Below are positions 46,221-53,707 of a DNA stretch of 64,000 nucleotides, in pieces. Position 1 is the first letter of the stretch, and the number at the start of each line of letters is the position of its first letter. The translations under genes and the position numbers were made by a program. This stretch comes from Bacteroidota bacterium (GTDB taxonomy: Bacteria; Bacteroidota; Ignavibacteria; Kapaibacteriales; Kapaibacteriaceae), in contig JAFDZT010000002.1 of assembly GCA_018266735.1 (NCBI GenBank), positions 670,439 to 734,438 on the forward strand, in the 5' to 3' direction. Below the pieces are notes generated by a model. That model did not search any database and was not told where the DNA came from. It saw nothing but the letters and a program-made list of their open reading frames with translations.

Positions 46221-48068
46221 TCATTGTGCGATGGTGAACACAAGGAACGATGCAGTATAGGCAAGAACGAACGTCATCGCAAATGCAATGGCCGGCCATT
46301 TCCACGAGCCCGTTTCGCGCTTCATGATGGCCATGGTGCTCACGCATTGCAAGGCATAGACGTAGAAGGCAAGGATGGAAAGGCCGGTGGCAAGGGGAAT
46401 GGTGGTATGGAGCACGGTGCGCAGCGGCACATCAGACTCACTCACATCGGCCGCATAGATCTGTCCCATCGCACTCACGAACGTTTCACGCGCCGCATAC
46501 GAACTCAACACGCCAAGCGTGATCTTCCAATCGAATCCCAGCGGTGCGAAGAGTGGTTGAATGGCCTTCCCCACCGATGCCGCATACGATCCTTCCATTT
46601 GCATCTGCGCTGCTTGCAGTGGTGGCGTATTCGCAGGGATCTCTGTGCGAGGAAGTGCTGTGAACACCCACAAGATCACCGAGAACACCACGATCACCGT
46701 GCCTGCTGTTTTCAAGAAGTCCTTCGAGCGATTGTAGACCGTGATCCACAAACTCTTCCACGATGGCATACGATACGGTGGAAACTCCATGAGGAAGGTG
46801 ACCACGCCGCCTTTGAACATCGTGCGCTTGAGCAGCAACGCAATGAGAAGTCCACTCAATGCACCGGCCACATACAGTGCCGTGAGCACCACGCCTTGCA
46901 CCGAGAGCACGCCCCAGAGCTGCGTGGCCGGGATACAGGCGCTGATGAGCAGTGCATACACAGGAAGTCGTGCACTACACGTCATGAACGGCGTGGCCAT
47001 GATGGTGGCCATGCGATCGCGGTACGAGGGAATGATGCGCGCCGACATGATGCCGGGGATGGCGCAGGCGAACGATCCGAGCAATGGGATGAACGATCTG
47101 CCTTGCAGACCAAACAGTCCCATGAACCGATCCACCAAGAATGCCGCACGCGCCAAGTATCCGCACTCTTCGAGGATGGTGATGAAGACATTCAAGATGA
47201 GGATCTGCGGCAAGAAGACGATCACGCTGCCTACGCCGGCAATGAGTCCGTTGCTGATGAAGGAGGATAGCAACGTATCCCCCATCGACGTGGCGATGCC
47301 TTCACGCACGGCACTCATGGCCGCATCGATGCCATCCATGAGCGGAGATGCCCACCAGAAGATCGACTGAAAGAAGAGCACCATGACGACGATGAAGATC
47401 ACCGTTCCAAGAATGGGATGCAGGAGCACTCGGTCGAGCGCCGCTGTGCGCAGATCCTGCTTGCCATGATGCCAGAATCGACGTTCCACATCGCGCGCCC
47501 AAATAAACCGCTCTTCGATAGTTGCCTCGGGTGGTACCACCACCGTGGGGACGCGTGCATCGTGCTCTGTCACAAGTGCGGCCTTCACATCACCGATGCC
47601 CAGACCTTTCGAGCCCACAACGGGAAGGATGCGCACACCGAACTCATGATACATGGAAATGTCGTCGAACCCGCCCCCTGCCGCCTTCACCGTATCGATC
47701 ATAGTGATGCAGACAAGCATGGGAAGGCCAAGGGCGGCAAGCTGCGAGTAGAGCACAAGACACTTCTCGGGATTGCTTGCATTCATCACGAAGAGGATGG
47801 CATTCGGTCGCGGGATCGATGGATGCACGCCGGTGAGCACATCCACGGTCATCTTCTCATCCTCTGAAACCGAAGCCAACGAATACGTTCCGGGCAGGTC
47901 GATCAGCGTGATGGATGTGCCGTCGTGTGTGACCGTACCCAGAAGCGGCTCGACCGTGACACCGGGATAGTTGCCAACGTGTTGTTGGAGTCCGGTGAGG
48001 ACGTTGAAGAGGGTGGATTTTCCGGTGTTCGGGGTGCCGACAACGGCAATGGTGCGATCAGGCCGCAT
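46221..48068 (-). CDS. feoB: Ferrous iron transporter FeoB
   Basis: This 615-residue FeoB has an N-terminal G domain with G1 'GTPNTGKS' (residues 11-18), 'GNYPGVTVE' switch I and G3 'DLPGTYSL' (57-64). Its membrane part holds two Gate motifs ('SFACAIPGIMSARII' and later 'LSSYAARETFVSAMGQIY'). The G4 motif, usually NxxD, reads 'TMID' with Thr122 in place of Asn, which may change guanine specificity. The protein is shorter than E. coli FeoB (773), mainly in the linker domain. The ATG at 48068 lies within the end of feoA. Confidence 0.95.
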   Translation of the reverse strand: MRPDRTIAVVGTPNTGKSTLFNVLTGLQQHVGNYPGVTVEPLLGTVTHDGTSITLIDLPGTYSLASVSEDEKMTVDVLTGVHPSIPRPNAILFVMNASNPEKCLVLYSQLAALGLPMLVCITMIDTVKAAGGGFDDISMYHEFGVRILPVVGSKGLGIGDVKAALVTEHDARVPTVVVPPEATIEERFIWARDVERRFWHHGKQDLRTAALDRVLLHPILGTVIFIVVMVLFFQSIFWWASPLMDGIDAAMSAVREGIATSMGDTLLSSFISNGLIAGVGSVIVFLPQILILNVFITILEECGYLARAAFLVDRFMGLFGLQGRSFIPLLGSFACAIPGIMSARIIPSYRDRMATIMATPFMTCSARLPVYALLISACIPATQLWGVLSVQGVVLTALYVAGALSGLLIALLLKRTMFKGGVVTFLMEFPPYRMPSWKSLWITVYNRSKDFLKTAGTVIVVFSVILWVFTALPRTEIPANTPPLQAAQMQMEGSYAASVGKAIQPLFAPLGFDWKITLGVLSSYAARETFVSAMGQIYAADVSESDVPLRTVLHTTIPLATGLSILAFYVYALQCVSTMAIMKRETGSWKWPAIAFAMTFVLAYTASFLVFTIAQ

Positions 48069-48297
48069 GGAGGAGTTCGACGTAGATCTGCAGGTTGCCG
48101 GAGGCACGGAACCCAAGGTGGGTGCGGTTCACGGTCAGCTCCATCGGTCCCCCGAGGAAGCCCTTGCGCACGATGGTGCACGTGGTGCCGGGCGTCATCC
48201 CGAGTTCCTGCACACGCAGAATGGCGCCGGCCTCGCCCTCGAGGCTGACGATCCTGCAGGGAGTGTTGACGGGGGCATCTTCAATGCGGAGCGACAT
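48058..48297 (-). CDS. feoA: FeoA, ferrous iron transport accessory protein
   Basis: This 79-residue SH3-like FeoA domain has 'RIVSLEGEAGAILRVQELGMTPG' and 'GPMELTVNRTHLGFRASGNLQIYV', the usual signature. It is thought to regulate FeoB. It overlaps feoB by 11 bases. The ATG at 48297 fits the family start better than one nine bases upstream. Confidence 0.93.
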   Translation of the reverse strand: MSLRIEDAPVNTPCRIVSLEGEAGAILRVQELGMTPGTTCTIVRKGFLGGPMELTVNRTHLGFRASGNLQIYVELLHAA

Positions 48298-48327
48298 GGG
48301 GATCAATTCGCTTGTTTGTACTTAGTC

Positions 48328-48335
48328 CAAATATA
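48328..48335 (-). promoter_or_regulatory. feoAB promoter, -7 element TATATTTG
   Basis: On the minus strand TATATTTG matches the consensus exactly, about 30 bases before the feoA start, giving a leader of roughly 24 bases. It faces the dinB promoter. Confidence 0.5.
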
Positions 48336-48360
48336 AGGGATATCGGGCTCAGGACGATCG

Positions 48361-48367
48361 TAATTTG
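48361..48367 (+). promoter_or_regulatory. Leaderless-type -7 element before dinB
   Basis: TAATTTG is followed by four bases and the ATG at 48372, with no Shine-Dalgarno sequence. No LexA-type palindrome is obvious in this short divergent region. Confidence 0.4.
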
Positions 48368-48371
48368 CGGC

Positions 48372-49601
48372 ATGGCACTGCGCGCCCTCTTTGTGGACTT
48401 CAATTCCTACTTCGCTTCAGTGGAACAACAGGAGCATGAGGAACTGCGCGGCAAACCGATTGCCGTTGTGCCGGTGATCGCCGACACGACCGTGGCCATT
48501 GCCGCATCGTACGAGGCAAAGAAGTTCGGCGTCACCACCGGCACCGTGATCGCCGAAGCAAAGAAGATGTGTCCGGACCTCATTCTCGTGCATGCCAAGC
48601 ACGGCAAGTACATCGAATACCATCACCGACTCGTCGAGGCCGTCGAATCCTGTCTGCACGTGCAACGCGTGATGTCGATCGACGAAATGGTCTGCGACCT
48701 GACCGGTCGCATGCAAGACCGTGAGCGCGCCGTTGCCGCAGCGCTCGAGATCAAACAGAAGATCGCATCAACAGTAGGAACGGAACTTCGATGCTCGATC
48801 GGTATTGGACCGAACACATTCATTGCCAAGCTGGCAAGCGACATGCAGAAACCCGACGGACTCACGGTGATCGAACAAGAAGATCTTCCGCAGGCACTGC
48901 ATCATCTTGAACTGCGAGACATCACCGGTATCGGCAAGCAAATGCACAAGCGCATTTGGAAGCAGGGCATCTATACCGTCGAGATGTTATGTGCCGCAAC
49001 CAAGGACCAGTTGCGCGCCGCATGGGGAGGGGTCGAGGGTGAACGGATGTGGGCAAGGTTGCGAGGCGAGAATGTACCCGTCACCGAAACACACAAGACA
49101 ACGGTTGGTCATTCTCACGTCCTCGAGCCATCGCTCCGCACACGCGACGGAGCGGCGGGCGTGATGCATCGTCTGTTGCAGAAGGCGGCCATGCGACTAC
49201 GGTCGTATGAATTGCTTGCAGCAAACCTTGCGGTGAGGATCCGGTATCGCGACGGACAGAAATGGAAGGCCGACATGGACATCACACCAACGCAAGACAG
49301 TATTCAGTTCACCGCTGTGTTGAACGCCATGCTCGATGCACGTCCGCACACCGACGCGCAACCCATCAGCGTTGCACTGTCGTTGAACAAACTCTCCCCC
49401 GTTGACGCCATCACCGTTCCCCTCTTTGCGAATACTGGTCCGGCCCGCGAGAAACTCAATGCCGCCCTCGACAAAATGAATTCGAAGTATGGCAAGAACA
49501 CGCTCTACATCGGAGGAGCGCACGGTGCGCTGAGCAGCGCTCCTATGCGCATTGCCTTCACGCACATTCCGGATATCGAGACGGATGATGATGCTGATTG
49601 A
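48372..49601 (+). CDS. dinB: Y-family DNA polymerase IV
   Basis: This 409-residue translesion polymerase has the fingers/palm motif 'FVDFNSYFASVEQQ' (catalytic Asp near residue 9), 'VAIAASYEAKKFGVTTG', the second catalytic pair in 'VMSIDEMVCDLTG', and 'CSIGIGPNTFIAKLASDMQKPDG'. A thumb with a helix-hairpin-helix 'LRDITGIGKQMHKRIWKQG' and a little-finger domain follow. It lacks a clear beta-clamp-binding peptide at the acidic C-terminus ('DIETDDDAD'), a point to check. In-frame ATGs upstream precede the promoter and were rejected. Confidence 0.94.
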   Translation: MALRALFVDFNSYFASVEQQEHEELRGKPIAVVPVIADTTVAIAASYEAKKFGVTTGTVIAEAKKMCPDLILVHAKHGKYIEYHHRLVEAVESCLHVQRVMSIDEMVCDLTGRMQDRERAVAAALEIKQKIASTVGTELRCSIGIGPNTFIAKLASDMQKPDGLTVIEQEDLPQALHHLELRDITGIGKQMHKRIWKQGIYTVEMLCAATKDQLRAAWGGVEGERMWARLRGENVPVTETHKTTVGHSHVLEPSLRTRDGAAGVMHRLLQKAAMRLRSYELLAANLAVRIRYRDGQKWKADMDITPTQDSIQFTAVLNAMLDARPHTDAQPISVALSLNKLSPVDAITVPLFANTGPAREKLNAALDKMNSKYGKNTLYIGGAHGALSSAPMRIAFTHIPDIETDDDAD

Positions 49602-50540
49602 TCACTGCCGTGCCTGCACAATGGCGTGCAGTGCGTCTTCGACGGACTGTCGTTCCGTGTACGTGAACATCGTGCGAAACAAGGATGCATCCACAACGCA
49701 GTGTTGACGTCCATCAAAGTCGGTCGCATCTTCTTGCGATGCATCTACGGAGATGGTGCCTTGCCACCCTGCTGCCTTCGCTACCATCTGATGCCATTGC
49801 AGCTCTGTGAAGGCCGTTGGTTCGGCGAACACATATGTGCCGGGGTGTTCCTGTGTGCAGGCAAGACAGATGGCATCTCCGACGTTGTTGACGGAACTGC
49901 GCGACATGCGAAACGATGCGAAGGTTGGAGGGAGATCGATGGTGTCGGTTCCATCCATCACATCGAGCAACGACTGCACACGACGTTGATAATCGTCGAT
50001 GCCGTAGACGGCCGGAAGTCGAATGACCGTACATGCCGTTCCAACATCGCTGGCATTCTGGAGGAATCGGCGCTCTGCCAGGATCTTGTCGTAGTCATGC
50101 AGCGACGCCGGCATACCGGGAACGTCGCGATACGGATAGAGTCGCTCGCGCAACTTCGATGTTTCCGTGATCGGCTCGTAGTTCACCTCGGCGATCACCC
50201 GCTTGTTGATCACATCCATGGCGTGATACACATCGATACTGCTGATGGCAACCACATGCGGAACGTGGTCGCCGATAGCGGAGCAGACAGTATCGACGTC
50301 CGCTTCGCCAAGCGGCATCATGTCGAGCAGGACATCGTAGCGATCGTCACGCACAATGCGCGACACGGCATCCCGATCCATGCGGTCGGCTCGGATCTCG
50401 CGCACATGGACATTCGTATTCGGCGTGTTGCCGCGATGCACAATGGTCACGTGATGACCATCACGCACGAGCGATGCCACGGCTGCCTTGCCGATGAAGC
50501 GCGTGCCGCCTAGGACGAGAACTTGCTTGGGTCGAACCAT
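49602..50540 (-). CDS. NAD-dependent epimerase/dehydratase-like protein
   Basis: This 312-residue short-chain Rossmann protein has the atypical dinucleotide motif 'LVLGGTRFIGKAAVASL' (residues 8-24), the GGTRFIG version seen in CSP41-like and some sugar-epimerase relatives. The active-site region has 'VVAISSIDVYHAMD' but no canonical YxxxK placed where expected ('LHDYDKILAERR' supplies a YDK). It may therefore be a non-classical member. The start overlaps the end of the oligopeptide-binding lipoprotein gene by 31 bases, so both are in one operon. Confidence 0.85.
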   Translation of the reverse strand: MVRPKQVLVLGGTRFIGKAAVASLVRDGHHVTIVHRGNTPNTNVHVREIRADRMDRDAVSRIVRDDRYDVLLDMMPLGEADVDTVCSAIGDHVPHVVAISSIDVYHAMDVINKRVIAEVNYEPITETSKLRERLYPYRDVPGMPASLHDYDKILAERRFLQNASDVGTACTVIRLPAVYGIDDYQRRVQSLLDVMDGTDTIDLPPTFASFRMSRSSVNNVGDAICLACTQEHPGTYVFAEPTAFTELQWHQMVAKAAGWQGTISVDASQEDATDFDGRQHCVVDASLFRTMFTYTERQSVEDALHAIVQARQ

Positions 50541-52252
50541 ACGTACTTGTAGATGCGCCGATCCATGGCGTTGTTCTGATAGTTGCGCACATAGGGTTGA
50601 AGGAACCGATAGTCCTCGTCATACATGATGAGCAGCATTGGCGCTTCGTTGATGGCGATCTGTTCTGCCTGTTGATAGAGCTTCATGCGCGCGGCACGAT
50701 CGGTGGTCGACAGGGCCGCTTCGAAGAGCGAGTCGAACGTGGCATTCTTGAATCGAACGGAGTTGATCGGACTCACACCTCCGCCCGATGGTACAAGCTT
50801 GCCGTAGTACAGATTCAAGAACGATTCTGGCTCGGGATAGTCGGCGATCCAACCGAGTCGATAGAACGGAGCGCGTCCGGCATCGATGGCATCGAGGTGT
50901 TGAGCGAACTCCACTTGCGTCAGGTTGATGTCGATGTTCAGATTCTCCTTCAGCATCCCCTGGATCGTTTCGGCGATCGACACGTTGCGTCCCCCGCCGG
51001 CATTCAACTGCAACGTCACCTCGGGGAATCCTTTGCCCTCGGGATAACCGGCTTCGGCGAGGAGCTGACGTGCCTTGACGGGATCGTAGGCATAGCCGCG
51101 GATCTCGTTCGAAGCATAGCCGGGCATGGCAGGGGGGACGAGGCCAAACACGGCCGGACCCGATGCCTGTCCGCGTAGAACATACTTGATGATGCGGTCC
51201 TTATCGATCGCATAGTTGAACGCACGACGGATACGCGGATCGCGAAAGACCGGATCGGTGTTCAACATGCCATAGTACTGCGTGGAGAGCGCCGTCTTGT
51301 GCGGGAGCTGATAGCGTGCATACGCACCTTTGGGTCGTTTCTGCGCGTCGACGATATCACCGAAGTACTCGTTGGCGATCCGGAACGACTCTTCGAGATT
51401 GCCCGCTTTGAATTCGAGGAGCTGCATCTTGTCGTCGCGCATGAACGAGTATCGAATACCGTCGAGATACGGAAGTCGATTACCATGCTCATCGAACTGC
51501 CAGTACTTTGGATTGCGCGTGAGCACGAGCGATCGGTCGGGCGTCCACGACACGAAGCTGAACGGACCTGTTCCCACCGGATGCTGGAAGAAGTTCTCTC
51601 CGTACTTCTCGACCGCTTCGTGCGGATGGATGAACATCTGATTCAATGCCACGATCTGCTCGAACGGTGCAAACGGCTTCACGAGATGAATAGCGAACGT
51701 TGAATCGTCGATCACCTCAAAGCCTGTGACCCCCTTCACTGCCGGCTCGCCGTGCGACTCGAACACGGCCCGCGTAGCGTCGTAATACGCATCGGCTCCA
51801 ACGACCTTGGCCTTGAGATAGTCGTACCCCTTGGTGTTCGCGCGGAAATCGCAGACACGCGTGAAGGAGTACTTCACGTCGTGCGCCGTCATCCGTCGAC
51901 CAACGCCGTTCGCAAAGCATGCATCGTTGTGAAAGACCACATCCGTGCGCAGATGATAGGTGTAGACCGTTCCATCGTCGGAGATCTCCCATCGCGTGGC
52001 CAGTTCGGGTTGTAACTGCAAGTCTGCATCGAAGGTGAGAAGGTTGTCATAGATGTTCGTGGCGATGTGGGCCGACGAGGCATCGTTCACGCCAACCGGA
52101 TCGAGCGAGCGCAACTCGCCATTCTCATTGTCGCGAAAGATGCCACCATAGTAGATGCCCCCATTGGCGGGACGCATCGTTCCTTCAGGCATGCCGTGCC
52201 TGGTACACGATACGCCAAGGATGCCGCAAAGAAGAAGGAGGAGAATTCGCAT
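50510..52252 (-). CDS. ABC transporter substrate-binding lipoprotein, OppA/DppA family (SBP_bac_5)
   Basis: This 580-residue precursor has a lipoprotein signal ('LLLLLCGILGVSC'). The mature protein has the family-5 binding fold: 'IATNIYDNLLTFDADLQLQPELATRWEI' (split), 'MTAHDVKYSFTRVC', 'PFAPFEQIVALNQMFIHP', 'GTGPFSFVSWTPDRSLVLTRNP', and 'RRAFNYAIDKDRII'. Such proteins deliver peptides or other ligands to ABC permeases, but no permease or ATPase gene is adjacent. The start at 52252 follows TATCTTTG by three bases. Confidence 0.92.
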   Translation of the reverse strand: MRILLLLLCGILGVSCTRHGMPEGTMRPANGGIYYGGIFRDNENGELRSLDPVGVNDASSAHIATNIYDNLLTFDADLQLQPELATRWEISDDGTVYTYHLRTDVVFHNDACFANGVGRRMTAHDVKYSFTRVCDFRANTKGYDYLKAKVVGADAYYDATRAVFESHGEPAVKGVTGFEVIDDSTFAIHLVKPFAPFEQIVALNQMFIHPHEAVEKYGENFFQHPVGTGPFSFVSWTPDRSLVLTRNPKYWQFDEHGNRLPYLDGIRYSFMRDDKMQLLEFKAGNLEESFRIANEYFGDIVDAQKRPKGAYARYQLPHKTALSTQYYGMLNTDPVFRDPRIRRAFNYAIDKDRIIKYVLRGQASGPAVFGLVPPAMPGYASNEIRGYAYDPVKARQLLAEAGYPEGKGFPEVTLQLNAGGGRNVSIAETIQGMLKENLNIDINLTQVEFAQHLDAIDAGRAPFYRLGWIADYPEPESFLNLYYGKLVPSGGGVSPINSVRFKNATFDSLFEAALSTTDRAARMKLYQQAEQIAINEAPMLLIMYDEDYRFLQPYVRNYQNNAMDRRIYKYVWFDPSKFSS

Positions 52253-52255
52253 GCA

Positions 52256-52263
52256 CAAAGATA
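52256..52263 (-). promoter_or_regulatory. Leaderless-type -7 element before the binding-protein gene
   Basis: On the minus strand TATCTTTG, an exact match to TAnnTTTG, ends three bases before the ATG at 52252. Confidence 0.5.
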
Positions 52264-52302
52264 CCGTAACCTTTCAGAAATGCTGTTGTTGTTAGGGCGG
52301 GT

Positions 52303-52314
52303 ACACACACACAC
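52303..52314 (+). repeat. (AC)6 dinucleotide tract in the divergent promoter region
   Basis: Six AC units are followed directly by TTTG and then, 13 bases later, the ATG at 52331. The tract would lie just upstream of, or within, the -7 region of the plus-strand gene. Confidence 0.6.
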
Positions 52315-52330
52315 TTTGTAGGAAGCCATC

Positions 52331-53707
52331 ATGGACAGCCGTGATGATGTTTTCGCTCTCGTCAAGTCGTTGACGGCGAGCGAGAAGAGGTTCTTTACTC
52401 TTCACGCACGCAGGCACGCTTCCGATCCGCACTATCTGCGGATGTATGAAGTGCTCGACGCCTTGCCAGCCTATGATGAAGCAGCGGTGCGACGGGCTTT
52501 CGAAGGAACGCCGGCCGCCAAGCATCTTGCCGTCATCCGACATACGCTGATCGAGGAGATCATCTCGTCGCTCGCTACATGGTCACTCGACCGAATGCCG
52601 GATGACGTGGTACAGCGCGAATGTGATGCGGCGCGGTTCCTTGCAGACAAAGGTTGCCGGAGCTTTGCCGAACGTCATGTGCGCAAAGCATTGGCCATTG
52701 CCGTCGAGAATGAGCTGCCCGTTCGCGTGCTCGAAGTGTGTGCGTTGCAGCGCAGACTGTATCCGGATGAGTCCAAGCACCTTCGTACCATTCTGGATCG
52801 TGAACTGCTTGCCGTGACGATGATCCATGAACTGCATACTGCGCAGCGGGCGGTGATGGAGCATGATATGGCAGAGGTGGACCTTTCGACCATTCACTCG
52901 CGCGTGGCACATGTGCGGTGGCTGCGTCGAGCGATGCATGCTGCAGTGCAACACGGAATAACATCGGACGTGCGCAATGCGATGATGGCCATTGTTGCGG
53001 CGCTCCGTGCGGTGCCCGACCTGTATCGTTCCCATAGTCGAGAGTGGTGCGACACTCTTCAAGATATGATCGTCGAAGCATCGCTTCATCGGGATCGGGA
53101 GACCTTGCGTGATGTGATCGATCTGATCTCTGACATGAGATCGATCTCGCATCCGCTTGCAGTGCGACGTCTCTTAGATACCGTACAGACGGTTGCGCAA
53201 TGTGCCATGGCGCTTCATAATGGAACGCCGGAACGGGCCATTGAGCTGCATGCCGACGGATCGTGTATTTCGCCCAGCATGCTGGCTGTGTGGGGCGTTC
53301 ACCGTGCCGCCCTTCACCTTGCAGCCGACAGAGCACAAATGGCGTTGCAGCTCATCAATGAAGTGCTGAACGATCCTGCATTGCGAACGGAACAGCCGCG
53401 CTGGTATGGTCAGGCCCTGATCCTGAACGTGATGATCCACTATGCCATGGGGAACGAAGAGTACGTGCCGTACTGCATTCGATCTGCACAGCGCAAAGGC
53501 GAGGCGAAGCACTTCTTCTCGGCCGGTGATATTGCCCTACTGCGTACGATCGGACGGATCGTTGAACGCAACGAAGGCAGCACGATGACGCAGGCCACTG
53601 CCGCGATCTCCACGTCACCGCTCATTACCGTGATCCGCGCTTGGGCCGTCTCACTTGATCGGCGTGTCGAGCTCGATCTGCACCGTACGAGAGTAGGAGC
53701 GGCCTGA
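52331..53707 (+). CDS. Helical-repeat protein, unknown function
   Basis: This 458-residue, almost all-helical cytoplasmic protein has an N-terminal motif 'VFALVKSLTASEKRFFTLHA' that recurs in a group of uncharacterised Bacteroidota proteins. TPR-like helix pairs follow ('ERHVRKALAIAVENELPVRVLE', split; 'RAQMALQLINEVLNDP'). It lacks any enzyme motif. Its general layout matches the 503-residue protein at 16521-18032. The last 57 bases overlap the convergent OmpA gene, so neither can have a terminator between them. Confidence 0.75.
   Translation: MDSRDDVFALVKSLTASEKRFFTLHARRHASDPHYLRMYEVLDALPAYDEAAVRRAFEGTPAAKHLAVIRHTLIEEIISSLATWSLDRMPDDVVQRECDAARFLADKGCRSFAERHVRKALAIAVENELPVRVLEVCALQRRLYPDESKHLRTILDRELLAVTMIHELHTAQRAVMEHDMAEVDLSTIHSRVAHVRWLRRAMHAAVQHGITSDVRNAMMAIVAALRAVPDLYRSHSREWCDTLQDMIVEASLHRDRETLRDVIDLISDMRSISHPLAVRRLLDTVQTVAQCAMALHNGTPERAIELHADGSCISPSMLAVWGVHRAALHLAADRAQMALQLINEVLNDPALRTEQPRWYGQALILNVMIHYAMGNEEYVPYCIRSAQRKGEAKHFFSAGDIALLRTIGRIVERNEGSTMTQATAAISTSPLITVIRAWAVSLDRRVELDLHRTRVGAA

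Noticed and set aside
53651-53707. Frameshift or misassembly at the overlapping convergent gene ends
   Set aside because: Both C-termini look complete and in frame; short convergent overlaps occur at several other places in this compact window.
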